Assembly (NCBI RefSeq): GCF_022201045.2
Contig: NC_068559.1
Location: 28,403,501-28,467,500, forward strand
From: Citrus sinensis
Lineage: Eukaryota > Streptophyta > Magnoliopsida > Sapindales > Rutaceae
Length of the DNA stretch: 64,000 nt
Direction: 5' to 3'
Shown here: in pieces, positions 35,210 through 46,575 of the stretch
Layout of the letters: every line of letters starts with the position of its first letter
Numbering within the stretch: the stretch's first letter is position 1
The notes under the pieces: generated by a model
Seen by the model: only the letters and a program-made list of their open reading frames with translations
The model's database searches: none
Told to the model about the DNA's origin: nothing
Program-made: the position numbers and the translations under genes

Positions 35210-37984
35210 CTGTGTTTAGTGGCTTAAAGCTTGAACTAGTACACCATGTGCAAAGGCATTTGAATGAAGCGATAATCTTTTAGCTTTCATAAAGTATGCT
35301 TACGTTATATGTTATTTGTATTTTGTGCAGTATAATGAGCCCGTGAGTAGTTGGTGTTAGGACCAACTGTAATCCGATAATTGAAAAAAATGTTTTATCT
35401 ATTCGCTACAAACAAAGACATGTGAAGAACCCTTTTGGCTGCTTGTGAGGGCCAAGGGGGAAAATAGATGTTTGCAACTCTGTATCAGATTGACAGGTAG
35501 CGGAGATTGATTTGGAGGCTGAGGCTCTATTATTTTCTAATAGTAAACGAAAAACAAATGAGGATTGAGGAGTCCATGACTGAAAACGACACTGCCATTG
35601 CAGAACAACAAAACAATATTGGAATTCTTTTATTTATTTATGTTCTCCATTATTTTTCTGCGTGCTTTCACTTGTTTCTGCGTTCGTCTCTCAGTTTGTG
35701 GATGTGTTTTCACTTCATCTGCGGCACAAAATGTCAGCCACAAAGCATATGTGCATGCTCCTTAAGCCTCAGTATTTTGTACGTACATATGTCTATGAGT
35801 CGGACTGCTCAATTTTCTCTGCCAATGTTGCTCTTCTTTACTATTGGTATCTTTGAAATTGTTATGCTTCTGCTTAGCTATGGATTAAAAATGCCGCCAC
35901 AGCACGTCAATTCTAAACATACCCTTCGGCAACTAGCAGTCTCTCCACTTGCTGATATTTGATAATGAAATTTAGATGAAATGGACACTTTATGAATTAT
36001 GACCGTAGGCTAAAGAAGCTTATGTGTCGCCCGGGGGCGGGGGGGGGGGGGGGGTGGTGTCGGCGTGTCACAGATTTTCTAGTGCTTATTCTGGGAGTTT
36101 GGTGGGAGTTGAGAATCCATTTATAAATAAAATTCAAGATGAATCTCCTCTGTAAAACTAGTTGTATAGGCAGAAAGCAAGTAATGGTCATATGCCTGTC
36201 ACTTTAATTGAATCGAGGCATGTGGGCGTTGTGGAGATATTCATTCAAGGCTTCCGAATTTATTGGATTAGCAAAGCATTCAAGATCCAATTTCGATTGC
36301 AAATTTTTCTCCTTTTGCGGGGCAGCTGGGCTCGGGCTTGGGCCCGCGGAAATTAACTTGATTGGTGAAATTATCAGCTATGAGTCAGTTTCAGGGATTC
36401 TTATAATCCCCATCACCAGAGTGGGAACTATTATGTCACGGGTTGAATTGAACCGACAACGAGTGGGACAGATATACATATACATATACCTATACCTATG
36501 CATAGATATCTATTTCAGAGTATCCCTGATTATACTTCATTCACATAAGGAAAGAAGGTTAAAAAGCAAAGACTGAAACTAAGCAAAGCTTGATCTTCTT
36601 GGATTTATCATAACTTAGGTAGGCTATTTTGAATATAATATGTAAAATCTCAAGTGCTGCTCTGCTCCAACCTGAAGGTTTGTTTCTTATGTGGTGATGT
36701 CGGTTTTAGTACTAGCAAATGCTTAAATAATGTACTATTGTAGGCATTTTTTATTTTATTCAATTGCAGTGCAGCCATGATCACTGCTTGGGCTATCGTG
36801 TTCAGTCAAATTGGTGCAATTATTGTGGAGCCTTGATCCTTTTTCTCCGAACTAACAATATTTGCGTGGCTAAGAGTCGAGGTTTAGCATCTATCCGATT
36901 TCCATTTTGCAATTACTAAACAGAACGTAAAATTAAACTAAATTCAAGCTCATAAAACCAAGTCATAAAGAAGTTGTGTTTGATCGATGGAAAATTTTGA
37001 GAAGTAATAAAGAGGTTAAGAATTTAAGAAAGAAATTTTGATAACATAATTTCAGAATTGATGAAGAAGACGCGGACGAAGATGATAAAAGCTTTAATTA
37101 AATTGTAAAGATATTTTAATTTTGAATTGAACTCCAACACTTTTAAGAGGTGTGAAAAGCATGACTTACTCTATTGGCAAATATCTATCTACCCTCTGAA
37201 AGCCCAAAAGTTTGGGCTCATTACTTACTCACGACACCTCTCACTTGGATGGCCCAATTCTTAGTATATAATCCCATCAAACCTTCAGTCATAATAAAAG
37301 GGCTAAAAATTAAAAGGTGGGGCGGAATAGCAACTCCCTTGTATCAATCGAAGTTGCTTATTCTGATGGGCCATCCAAGTGAGAATCCCGCTTTCATTGT
37401 ATTCTCTGGACAACTGTGGTGTGGTTTTTTGCTTTTGGTTTCAGAAACACAACTTCTTGTAATTGTCTAGAGGAAGAGGAGGACGCAATGCAATGCCAAG
37501 AATGTCGCCCACTCCCACACTCAAAAACCCAAATTGAAATCAGTCTAATCACTCACTCATGTTGCTTACGTGACTGTCAGTGATTAGATATGATACGTGG
37601 GGGAGTCACCGGTCACCTTTTTCCTTTCCTATTCATCATAACAATACTCGTGGTCATTGACTGTCTCTAACAATGAACAAGACGAGACTCGTGGACGCAA
37701 AACACCAACTAGTCCTGCAGATTAACAACTAAAGGGCAACAAAATTAAGAAACCTAGTTACAGTTAAAACCTTAGATTATCTACACAAAAAGGAGAGATT
37801 AATGACATTACTCCATTTGATAACCATTGCAGTAGTAGTTGCATATAATAATAATTAAGCCGCATTGCAATGTGACTAACTAAGCTTTTATCTTATCTCG
37901 CATTACTAAATAGAGAGAGAGAAGGAAAAAAGAAAAGTTAAAATTTGAATATCATCGTAATAAATAAAGAAATTAAATTCAGAA
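35210..37984. other. intergenic, no gene seen
   Basis: Holds the promoter of the Ole e 1 gene and the 3' flank of the glutaredoxin gene. A G/C-rich homopolymer run lies around 36035-36054. An inverted repeat at 37239-37384 is listed separately. No protein-like frame was found. Confidence 0.45.
37239..37384. repeat. inverted repeat, 18-bp perfect arms
   Basis: TCTCACTTGGATGGCCCA at 37239-37256 is exactly reverse-complemented at 37367-37384, separated by 110 bases. A smaller hairpin (AGCCCAAA/TTTGGGCT) lies just upstream at 37201-37218. No flanking duplication is evident and no known element is recognised. Confidence 0.7.
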
Positions 37985-38404
37985 TCAGAGCCAAAGAGCT
38001 CCAGCTTCCTTGAGAAGAGGGACTAAAGTGCCATTAATATGAGAGGCCATGACTCTGTCCATGGCACCAATGAGCTTGCCACCAATGAAGACAACGGGGA
38101 CAGGAACAGCAGAGGAGTTAGCAAGCAACCTCATCAAAACTCTCTCAATATCAGCCCCTCTGGGGTCGTGATCAATTTCGTACACAGTTGGGTTGACGCC
38201 CATTCCGCAAAAGAGCCTCTTCACAGCGTGGCACATGCAGCAACTGCTCACGCTGAATATCACAACAGCACTCTCCGACGCCACCCGTGCCACCTTCTCC
38301 ATCGGCTCCTCTCTAGGCATATTTCCCCCCGACCTCGACCTCGAACCCCCCTGCATCATGTAATACCCCCAAGTCTCCTCCCTCCGCAACTGTTGGAACT
38401 GCAT
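37985..38404 (-). CDS. ROXY1: CC-type glutaredoxin (ROXY1/ROXY2-like)
   Basis: Intronless CDS of 139 residues from the ATG at 38404 ([15 protein letters not shown]). The active site is CCMC at residues 55-58 within [16 protein letters not shown], the plant-specific CC class. The glutathione-binding region includes [22 protein letters not shown]. The C-terminus ends in ALWL (136-139), the motif needed for interaction with TGA bZIP factors and TOPLESS. ROXY1 and ROXY2 act in the nucleus in petal and anther development by modifying TGA factors. The length and the N-terminal WGYY motif match ROXY1/2 (about 136-140 residues), but which of the two is the orthologue is not settled. A (GAA)n tract lies directly before the ATG in the leader. 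Confidence 0.93.
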   Translation of the reverse strand: MQFQQLRREETWGYYMMQGGSRSRSGGNMPREEPMEKVARVASESAVVIFSVSSCCMCHAVKRLFCGMGVNPTVYEIDHDPRGADIERVLMRLLANSSAVPVPVVFIGGKLIGAMDRVMASHINGTLVPLLKEAGALWL

Positions 38405-38431
38405 CTTTTTCTTCTTCTTCTTCTTCTTTTT
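38405..38431 (-). repeat. (GAA)n tract in the glutaredoxin 5' UTR
   Basis: Purine-rich GAA/A tract ending at the start codon on the minus strand. Read in frame it would give poly-lysine, but it lacks an upstream ATG and is treated as leader. Confidence 0.7.
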
Positions 38432-38523
38432 TTCCCCTCTTGAGACAAACAAGCTAGTAAGAGAAAATGAATTCGATTGGGTTGTGCTTACTGCTTATGA
38501 CTTGTGTTGTCTTGTGATGATAT

Positions 38524-38535
38524 CAATATATATTG
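38524..38535 (-). promoter_or_regulatory. TATA box of the glutaredoxin gene
   Basis: CAATATATATTG, about 120 bases upstream of the glutaredoxin start codon on the minus strand. This is a suitable distance for a TATA box with a short leader. Confidence 0.5.
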
Positions 38536-39115
38536 TGGCAAATGGGAAGGGGTACGTGTATATGTGTGTGTGTGTGTAGGGGTGGGGGCTGTGGCGGAGT
38601 GGTATAATGGTAATATTGAGAAGTTTGTCTGTTGCTGTCGCAGCGCGTGCGTAGAAGGATTTAGTGAAATTTGCTTTAAAAGGATTGTTGTCTGGGAGAG
38701 CGGAGATAGAGAGAGGACACCGGCACTACGTTAAGGTTAAACACACACTCAAAAGGTGGGAGCAAATTAATATGTCAGTTTCAGAAGGCGGCTATGGGAG
38801 ATTTTGTCGACTCTGGAGAGTGGAGAGCAAGCAAGTAAAAAAATGAAAATGCAAAATCTTCAGAAACTTTGGGGGGGGACATGGGAACAAGCTTTTTCAG
38901 GCTTGGCAAATGGCAAAGGCCTGAGAGTGGAAGGCATTTTTTAGACGCCTTTTTTCGTCCTCGTTGTCGGTTTTCGGGATTATTATATTTGGATTAACTT
39001 AAGATTTCTTTGTTTCTGACGTGACCCGCCCTTACACCGCGCATGTTAAGAGTTAAGGCTTTTAAGTCCTTTAATTTGTAATTTTCTCTTGTTGGTTCGA
39101 TTCTCAACGTTAACT

Positions 39116-39148
<33 letters not shown>

Positions 39149-39155
39149 ATATGTG

Positions 39156-39200
<45 letters not shown>

Positions 39201-39217
39201 ATATGTGTGTATATATG
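39116..39217. repeat. compound (TG)n/(TATATG)n microsatellite
   Basis: 102 bases of strict pyrimidine-purine alternation: a (TG)n block followed by about nine TATATG-type hexamers and then TA/TG mixtures. It is likely highly polymorphic and able to adopt Z-DNA. Confidence 0.92.
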
Positions 39218-39540
39218 GGTGTGTGTGTATAATCATCATGATCCTTCATCAAGTGGGTCTTTGGATTTGACAACTGATCACTTAGGTGGTCAAAGAACAT
39301 GAGTTGGTCTCTGTCTTACGATACTATCTACGACTATGGAATCAAAAATACAAAAGCGCAGAAGCTTTATATGAATTTTCATTTCGATATATATATTCTC
39401 GCTTTATTGACCGAATGATGATAAATAGAAAGGCTGAGCAAATTCAAAAATCAAGAGAATTTCTTTGTGCCTTCTTTATGTGATAGTATCAACTTACGTA
39501 TATTTTAATGTACAAATATGAAAATATAATAACTAAAGTT

Positions 39541-39620
39541 AGTTGGTGTGAGTGGTTTGGTACTTTCACTCCTTAAGAAAGGTAAGGGGTTCAAACCCCA
39601 CTCTCGTATAGATTCACCAT
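39541..39620 (+). mobile_element. tRNA-derived SINE head
   Basis: A box-like TGGTGTGAGTGG (39544-39555) and a perfect B box GGTTCAAACCC (39588-39598) have the spacing of an internal pol III promoter, but there is no tRNA cloverleaf. This is typical of the 5' region of plant SINEs. The 3' end and target duplication could not be fixed. Confidence 0.5.
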
Positions 39621-41757
39621 TTTGTATAGTCAAAGTTTTCTTTGTTAATTCTGAAGTAATAAACATGGATGACAAATATTCAATTGGATATGAAAATTAC
39701 CTATGTATATGTAAATTCATAATTATTCATAATAAATATGTCCATATTTATATTTAGTGACATTAAGTTTTTGTTTTTAAATTCAAAAATAATATAACAT
39801 ATTAATATAATAAAAGTTAATTAATGATGTATTACATTGAGAAGTTCTTGTTTATTTTTATTTATATTTCCTAAAATCATTAATTTTAAAAGCTAATTAA
39901 ATTTAATTTGTATATCTATCTAAAACTGGTGTGGGATTTGAAAAATAGCAAATGACGGAAGCACATGAGCCTCGCAAAGAATGTGGTCGCCGCACGTTTG
40001 CGCAACGTGTACCTTCATTCTCTGTGATTGTTGTTTATTGCTTCCACAGTTGCATAGATCATAAAACTTTCAATCTGTTTATGTCAGCAGTCAACACTGG
40101 ATGAAGTTTCCTCATTTGTGACAGGGTAGCGGTGGTTCTAACGATGGAACGGTGTCATCGGTGAATGTTTTTCTAAATTTCTTAAAATTAATTCTATTAT
40201 TTTGTTGTGAGGGTATGTTTGACAATAAATATTTTAGTTGAGGACACTTTTGTATTTGTCTACTTTTGTTATTTTTACAATTGTTTGTTTATTACATTTT
40301 TCATTTTTAAGTTTACAGAATTAAAATTTTTTAAACTTAACTTTGGTTAAAATAGATATCCGTTGGGTAAGAATTATTATCCACGTCGATCATATATTAT
40401 GATTATGAATATCCGTTATTGATCGATCCATTTGCCATCCCGGGTAATAGGTGCTCTCGTCACTCGGTAACTTCGCCTGATAAATCTCAACAATGCCTTA
40501 ATTCGGTGCCCATCGAGAAGATAAAAAGCAGTAACTTTCCAGCTGGTATACTGATAATCATTTTTAAGCCCAAAAATGTCATAAAGAAAAGAAACCCATT
40601 AGAGGTTGCTCTGTGTGCATCTTCCGGGGATGGTGAAAATAATTACGCACTATATATAGCTAATTATTGAGCCAGTGTGATTGGACCCTAACGAAAAATT
40701 GAGTACCTTTTCCAGTACATAACTAAACGCTACTCGATCAAGTCCAGTGAATAAAATTATATTACTTGGTAGACCCATCCTCTGGCTGTGAGTCCGATGA
40801 AGAGAATATATACATCAGACTAAGAACTTGTAATTAATTGCATGTAGCTTGTTTAGGCTTGTTGGGCTAAAGCAGAGACAAAGGTGGCAGTGGGTATTGT
40901 GAAAAGGATGCCAAGGCGTGGCCTGCAGCACTGCCCACAAGGGCCTATTTAAGGGCGGCGGGATACCGATGCGCCGAATACCGGCGGGATATCAGGATCT
41001 TTGCATTCTATCTTGGGTCGGGTTAGATCCGACCATAAGTTTTACTTTTACCCTTTTAGCAGATCTCAGTACACGTATCAGAGACTCTGAGCCCGTTCTG
41101 ATTTCTTTTCTATAAATAAATACTCACGGAGTCACGGTCGTCGTATAAGCTTTCATTTCATATGCATGCATTAATTATTATGGTAAAGTGTATAGAAAGA
41201 GTTGACCTTTCTATGCATTAATCGGACATGGTGTGTTTAAGACCGAACGGTGAATACCGCCTGGTCTGATTGATTCCAACCTGCTTCTACTTGAAGAAAA
41301 AATGAAAGTGAGAGGCCGAGATGCGAAATATTTATAACTGGTGACAGATTCTTGTCCAATTATTATTTTCTTTTGCTTTCTTTCTGCCTTTGCTTGTTGC
41401 TAGCTTCTCTTGTTCTTCCTCTCTTGGCTGGTGTTAATGAGTAATGACATCTGTATTGTTGTCTTAATAATATTGATTAAAATTACAAAGAAATTATTGT
41501 AAGCGCCAAAGATTTTTTGTTGAAGATTTTGTTTTTATACTTTTGAGAGTAGAACATATATAAATCTTACGACAAAAAGAAAGGAGAACTGAAATTTATT
41601 AATTGGAAAATAATAGGGTTTTATACATAAAAGACAGGTGGGGTATGCAAAATCTATATTAGTTTTAGGGTGCATTTGTAATTGAGTTTGAACAGCTGTA
41701 ACTTTTAAGGTATAATATTAAAATATTTGGTAAACACTACCTGGTGTATCTTGGAAG

Positions 41758-42764
41758 TAGGGATGGCAATGGGGAGGGGAGGGGAGGGGACCGATCTCCC
41801 CGTACCCATCCCCGATATTTTACGTATGTCCCCATCCCCTCCCCGTCCCCGTCAGAATTACTTGAGAGAATCCCCATCCCCTCCCCGAATAATAACAGGG
41901 GATCCCCGAGGTTCCCCGATCCCCGAATAACTAATACATTTTTTTTTCGATTTTGAGTTAATCATATTAAAATAAAAAATTCAAATAAAAGTAAAGTTCG
42001 AAATATATCTTACATTAATATGTATTACAAAAGTCACATACATTAAATTAGTAAGTAACGCAACATGCAAGGGATACAAACTTATTTTACAAACTATCAT
42101 GAACAAATTAATAGTCTAATACAAAATTGTTACAAATAAAATCGAATTTAGATTCAAAATTAACTTTTTCAATGGTGGCGTGGGCACTTTATAAATGTGG
42201 ACTATTCCCTTTACAACACAATAGTTAAATCGGAACAAATCAAAAGTAAATATTAGATTAGATTAGATTAGATATTAAAATTGTGATTCGCTGTGGGCAA
42301 TTATAACATCTAAAATTAAATAAAAAATAGATTTAAGTTTAAAATATTTAAAGAATATCAAAATTAAAAAAAATGTTTGGCTAATAGAATCTACTCGGTC
42401 TTTTTAATGTCCTAAATAAAAATTTAGAACTTTAATTAGCTAATTAGGCCTAAAAGTTTAATAATATAAATATTTTGATATTTTTATTTTTACCAATATT
42501 TATAATTTTATAATTTAAATTTTATAATTTATTTACTAGTAATTTTAAAAAATTAAAATTAAATTAAAAATTAAAATGGGGAAATGGTTAGGGGATGGGG
42601 ATTCCACCTCATCCCCGTCCCCTCCCCGAATAAGAAATTGGGTAAAAAAATTTCCCCGTCCCCTCCTCGAATAAGAAATTGGGTATGAAATTATCCCCAT
42701 ATCCTCCCCGAATGGGGAAAATCCCCGAGGGTACCCGTCCCCGTGGGGATTTTTGCCATTCCTA
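41758..42764. mobile_element. non-autonomous hAT element
   Basis: 1007 bp with ends TAGGGATGGCAA and, inverted, TAGGAATGGCAA, flanked by a perfect 8-bp duplication CTTGGAAG (41750-41757 and 42765-42772), diagnostic of the hAT superfamily. Subterminal regions at both ends are packed with CCCCGTCCCC/CCCCGAATAA repeats. The centre is AT-rich. No transposase reading frame is present, so it depends on a helper. It is inserted inside Tourist-like copy C. Confidence 0.9.
41771..41789 (+). other. perfect G-quadruplex motif
   Basis: Four G4 runs separated by single A loops, 11 bases inside the hAT terminal inverted repeat. This is the most stable class of predicted intramolecular quadruplex. Confidence 0.85.
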
Positions 42765-43285
42765 CTTGGAAGCTATGTTAATATAATTTTTCGCTTGTAT
42801 AATAAAAAATTTATTATATCTTTAATAATTTTATCAAAATTATTATTTAAAATTTATATTTATTACATATTATAATTTTTTATTTTATAATTACTATTTT
42901 TTTTCCATAACAACCATAGCTTAAAAGGAATAAGACCTCAATGTCAAATAAGATCTTAGTCCCTTGTAGTCAATTAAAGCAATTTGAAAATCACTTGCCC
43001 AAATTATTTGGTACTGACTTCAATACCATAATTAAAATAAACAATATAAGTAGACAATCAATATAACACATAACTCAATATTTATGAAAATTATCTAACA
43101 AATGAATGATAAACCATTGTTTCAAGAAAAAAAAAAAGGTTTTGAGATGATACTCTATTTTAGAAGAGAGAGATATTTTTTTATTATAAACATTAATAAC
43201 TTTACTGTTATTATAATGTAATAAAAAATAAAAACAAAGACTAAAACTTATAATTGAAGTCTTGGTTTAGTTATATCTTGCAATT

Positions 43286-43556
43286 AGGATGGGCAAATTC
43301 GGTTCAGATCAACCCGATTGGGTTTCAAGTTAATAGGTTGAAAAAAAAAGTAATCCGAACTTGTAATCCTATCCGATTCGATTCGATTCGAATGTAGTTC
43401 ATATTGGATTGGAAACTTGTGTTTGTATGTGCTTTGATTTCTTTAAATTTTCAGTTCTGATCACGATATGGCTTGATCATGGTAGAATCTTCATCCGCAT
43501 TCAATTCAAATTTAAATTTTTTGGGTCAGGTCGGGTTTAATTATATCAGGTTATTT
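43286..43556. mobile_element. possible decayed hAT-like element
   Basis: Starts AGGATGGGCAAATTCGG and its right part, inverted, reads AGGGGTGGGAAAATAACC, with GGGTT/CCGATTCGATTCG-type subterminal repeats like those of hAT elements. No 8-bp duplication is visible, so both identity and borders are uncertain. Confidence 0.3.
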
Positions 43557-43941
43557 TCCCACCCCCACCTCCAAATTTGATGCATGAAGAGCAATGAAGT
43601 TTTATTTAAATGGCCCCCAGGACTTGGTCTAACTGGCTATCTTATATCTGAATCTTGAAAGAGGTAGGTAGGTGACCAAAAAATCAAGTTGCTTTACCAA
43701 TTTCTTTATAGTTTTGAAGGTTATGGTTGTCATGTGCAAAGTCAAAATATAATTGTAAAGGTAATGCTTGAAAATCTTCTGCAAGTGTCGGGAAGTTTAG
43801 AATTGGTAAAATAAATAAAAATAAGAAGTTCAGAATTTGAATAGAGCTCACATAAGTGTGGAAAAAATTGGGTAGCCATTAATATTTTGGGCGTCATTAG
43901 ATTACTATGCACACATAAATACAACAGTTAATAAAAGGAAA

Positions 43942-44268
43942 GGATTATTTAACTTAAGAATTTGACTTAAATCTAGATATCAAATCTGGCCATTCGTTTG
44001 GTTTAATCCAATGACTGATATAATTACTTATATGGCATTAATAATTTTATTAAACATATGATTCAGAAAACAAAAAAAGCTGATGTGGCGTATTAAAACT
44101 TAAAAGAAGAAAAGTCAAGATTCTCTGTTTCTTGTCCAAAATTTGTCTTATATTTAATAGAATTTTAGTGCCATATATAAGTAATGATATCAGTCCCTTG
44201 ATCGAAGCAAATGAATAGCTAGATTTTGATGTTTACGTTTAAATCAAAATGTTAAGTTAAAATATCCC
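43942..44268. mobile_element. long-TIR MITE, MULE-like
   Basis: About 327 bp whose left 115 bases (from GGATTATTTAACTTAAG) are an imperfect inverted copy of the right 115 bases (inverted: GGGATATTTTAACTTAAC). Shared internal words include GACTGATAT, ATTACTTATAT and GGCA. It is non-coding. I could not see a convincing 9-bp duplication, so the superfamily is inferred from TIR length. Confidence 0.7.
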
Positions 44269-44523
44269 CTCCCATTAATAAATCTAAAAAATGTTACAAA
44301 TTTTGCTACAATAATAACGTAAGTACACTGTTATATTCCAAACGAGGTATCGCAAAATTTCTTGTCATTAATTACACGATCGCATTCAAATAGATGCACT
44401 AAATTGGTTGTGTCGAAAATAAATGAAAAGACAAAACACAAAAATTATGCATGAAATGAATGGAACGAAACAATCGCCACCATATAATCTTGAGACGATT
44501 AGTTCTTGATTAAATACCTATGA

Positions 44524-46575
44524 TCAGTTTCTTCTCCTCCCCATAGACATTGGATTTCCATCAAATAATTCATCAATCAACGTCTCAATATCTTCCGGCT
44601 GGTACTTAATGTACTTATCCATTGATCTCCCTTCCAAATATTGCTTAAATCTTCCGACAAATGACCGGTAAGCCGGAGTCACCACCGCCGATATCGAAAC
44701 CCTAAGCTCAGATTGAAGCTGCTCATCGCTGACCACCCACGTACTCTGTGTCCTGTGTATCTCCTCAAACAATGCATTAAAATTTTTAAATCTCTCTTTC
44801 AACACAGCCTTAACCACCTTCCCATTAGCTTGCAACCCTTCATGGCTAATACATTGCAGCACTCGGCTCCACGTTTCCCTTTGATAATTCTTATGGTACT
44901 GCCTCAGTTGAGTCGACCGTTTCCTGCACCACGTGACACCCATCATATTGTGGATTTCATTGGAACCTTTGATCTTTTGTAAAATGTATCTACCGTTGTT
45001 CATCAGAAAAACGTAACGCAACGCTGGGTCCCTGTACAGCCTGGACTTCATTTCTAGATTTGCATCAAGCAAATCCATGACCGCTATCAACTCAATTGCG
45101 AACGGAGACTTCTTCGGCGTCCCATCATCGTTAGGCATCTCGGTTAGATGTTCGTTGATGTCGTGATTTTCCTGATTCGGCGCATCATCGAATCCTTCGT
45201 TTTTGTGGTGAAATCTAAACACTTCTTCTAATGTGTCCCTGTATTCACAAGCGTATTTTAAATAATTCATTGTGTAACGAGTTGACGGATGAACTTGTCC
45301 GCTGGGCACCGGGGTTCTGCCTTGATCACTCTTGATGGAGTTTTCAAGCTCGCAAAAGATGCTCGCGGCCGCTTCAGCCAGCTGGGATTTAACCACTGCT
45401 ATCTCTGATGTCAAATCTTGGGAAATTTCTTTGGAATACGAGTCATCGATGGTTGTGAGTAGATCGTTCAAGGTCTCGCACATGTCCAAGAACTTGAACA
45501 ATCTTTCAGCTGAACGCTTTGTCAATGCGATAACTTCCGAAAAACTTAGAAACGGCGTGATCACTGCGGCCGCAAGTTCGCTGAAGAGTCTTTGAGATGT
45601 TGACGGATACTCAGAGAAGATGGCATCGGAGAACTTGCGTTCGCCGGGGAACAGATTCCTGTAACAATGCTTGAAGATGCTGATCCATGAACCGATTTCC
45701 CTTTCGAGTGATTCCCATTGCATTCTATGAGCATCATCGATTGTGATACTATCAAACCCTAGCTTGTTAAGCACTTCTCTGAACGCGTTTCGCCTGAAGC
45801 AAGTGTAAGCCATACAACATTCGGCCTCGTAACCACACGAAACCATGGCCGTGGCAATCTTGTTCATGTTTGATATTGCTTCCGTCGAGAAATTTGGGAA
45901 TCCCTCGTCTTCGTTGGATTCAGTACTGTCGGGTAACAAACAGCGATCTGAATCTTGACTGGATTGAGAACTGAAGTTAAACGATGAATGTTTCGGAGTC
46001 TTTGGGGTTTTTGAATCCAAAACGATTCGTCTCTGATCCAAAAGCAACCGAAACTCTTCGTCTAACAATGACATGCCTCGATGTAAAACAATGCTTGCGT
46101 TGTTTAAAGACGATAACAAATTACTGGATCTTGAAGAGAATTGATCAGTAGTTATCTTATTAATCAGCTTTGAAATGCATTTCAAAGATTCTAGAAACAG
46201 TGCGTCTTGCTCTTCATTTTGTCCGAACTTAGCCGAGCTAGTTTCTTTAGATTCATACTTAACGATCATGGATTCAACCATCTTGTAAAATGAAACATCA
46301 ATACATTTTGGAATCTCCGATGTTTTTGATCCATGATCATCGCTGACAAATCGATCAACTTCTTCAAAAAACTGATCAGGAAGGCTCGCCTCTTGTGGTA
46401 GGTGCCCATCATTTGATGATCCGTTCTGTTGATCAACCTTCTCCTGGCCGTCTGATTTTCCAATATCAATGCTATCTGATGTGTGCCTGATATGAATATG
46501 ATGGTGACCCGCATTGTCACTCTTTTTCTTTGCAAAACTACCAGAGCTGTCTAAATTAGCTAAGAATTTCTCCAT
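44524..46575 (-). CDS. exocyst subunit EXO70 family protein
   Basis: Intronless CDS of 683 residues. EXO70 subunits bind plasma-membrane phosphoinositides and tether secretory vesicles as part of the octameric exocyst. The conserved C-terminal Exo70 domain spans about 280-670, with MNYLKYACEYRDTLEEVF, then YVFLMNNGRYILQKIKGS, then MMGVTWCRKRSTQLRQYHKN, then the family-typical YLEGRSMDKYIKYQPEDIE. The N-terminal 110 residues are low in complexity (HHHIHIRH, Ser/Asp-rich) and longer than in the EXO70A group. Lack of introns and the long N-terminus fit the plant-specific EXO70B to H radiations; a C- or H-type identity is possible but unproven. The ATG at 46575 (MEKFLANLDSSG) is the only good start. 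Intact. Confidence 0.95.
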   Translation of the reverse strand: MEKFLANLDSSGSFAKKKSDNAGHHHIHIRHTSDSIDIGKSDGQEKVDQQNGSSNDGHLPQEASLPDQFFEEVDRFVSDDHGSKTSEIPKCIDVSFYKMVESMIVKYESKETSSAKFGQNEEQDALFLESLKCISKLINKITTDQFSSRSSNLLSSLNNASIVLHRGMSLLDEEFRLLLDQRRIVLDSKTPKTPKHSSFNFSSQSSQDSDRCLLPDSTESNEDEGFPNFSTEAISNMNKIATAMVSCGYEAECCMAYTCFRRNAFREVLNKLGFDSITIDDAHRMQWESLEREIGSWISIFKHCYRNLFPGERKFSDAIFSEYPSTSQRLFSELAAAVITPFLSFSEVIALTKRSAERLFKFLDMCETLNDLLTTIDDSYSKEISQDLTSEIAVVKSQLAEAAASIFCELENSIKSDQGRTPVPSGQVHPSTRYTMNYLKYACEYRDTLEEVFRFHHKNEGFDDAPNQENHDINEHLTEMPNDDGTPKKSPFAIELIAVMDLLDANLEMKSRLYRDPALRYVFLMNNGRYILQKIKGSNEIHNMMGVTWCRKRSTQLRQYHKNYQRETWSRVLQCISHEGLQANGKVVKAVLKERFKNFNALFEEIHRTQSTWVVSDEQLQSELRVSISAVVTPAYRSFVGRFKQYLEGRSMDKYIKYQPEDIETLIDELFDGNPMSMGRRRN

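Larger units (their letters stand above)
41668..42955. mobile_element. Tourist-like MITE copy C, split by a hAT element
   Basis: Same family as the copies at 20.7-21.2 kb, in opposite orientation. The left part 41668-41757 begins GGGTGCATTTGTAATTGAG; the right part 42773-42955 matches the AT-rich body and ends in a degraded terminus. Both outer flanks are TTA (41665-41667 and 42956-42958), the expected duplication. A hAT element interrupts it at 41758-42764. Confidence 0.8.
38536..44523. other. 6-kb repeat-rich intergenic region
   Basis: Between the divergent upstream side of the glutaredoxin gene and the 3' end of EXO70. It contains no supportable gene but holds a long microsatellite, a SINE head, a Tourist-like MITE split by a hAT element, a possible hAT remnant and a long-TIR MITE, each listed separately. 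39900-41650 has nothing recognisable. Confidence 0.5.

Noticed and set aside
38405-38452. N-terminal poly-lysine extension of the glutaredoxin
   Set aside because: The in-frame extension has no ATG and reads a (GAA)n leader repeat; the ATG at 38404 gives the family's usual start and length.
38590-38660. Possible tRNA near GTGGCGGAGTGGTATAATGG
   Set aside because: An A-box-like word is present but there is no B box and no cloverleaf.
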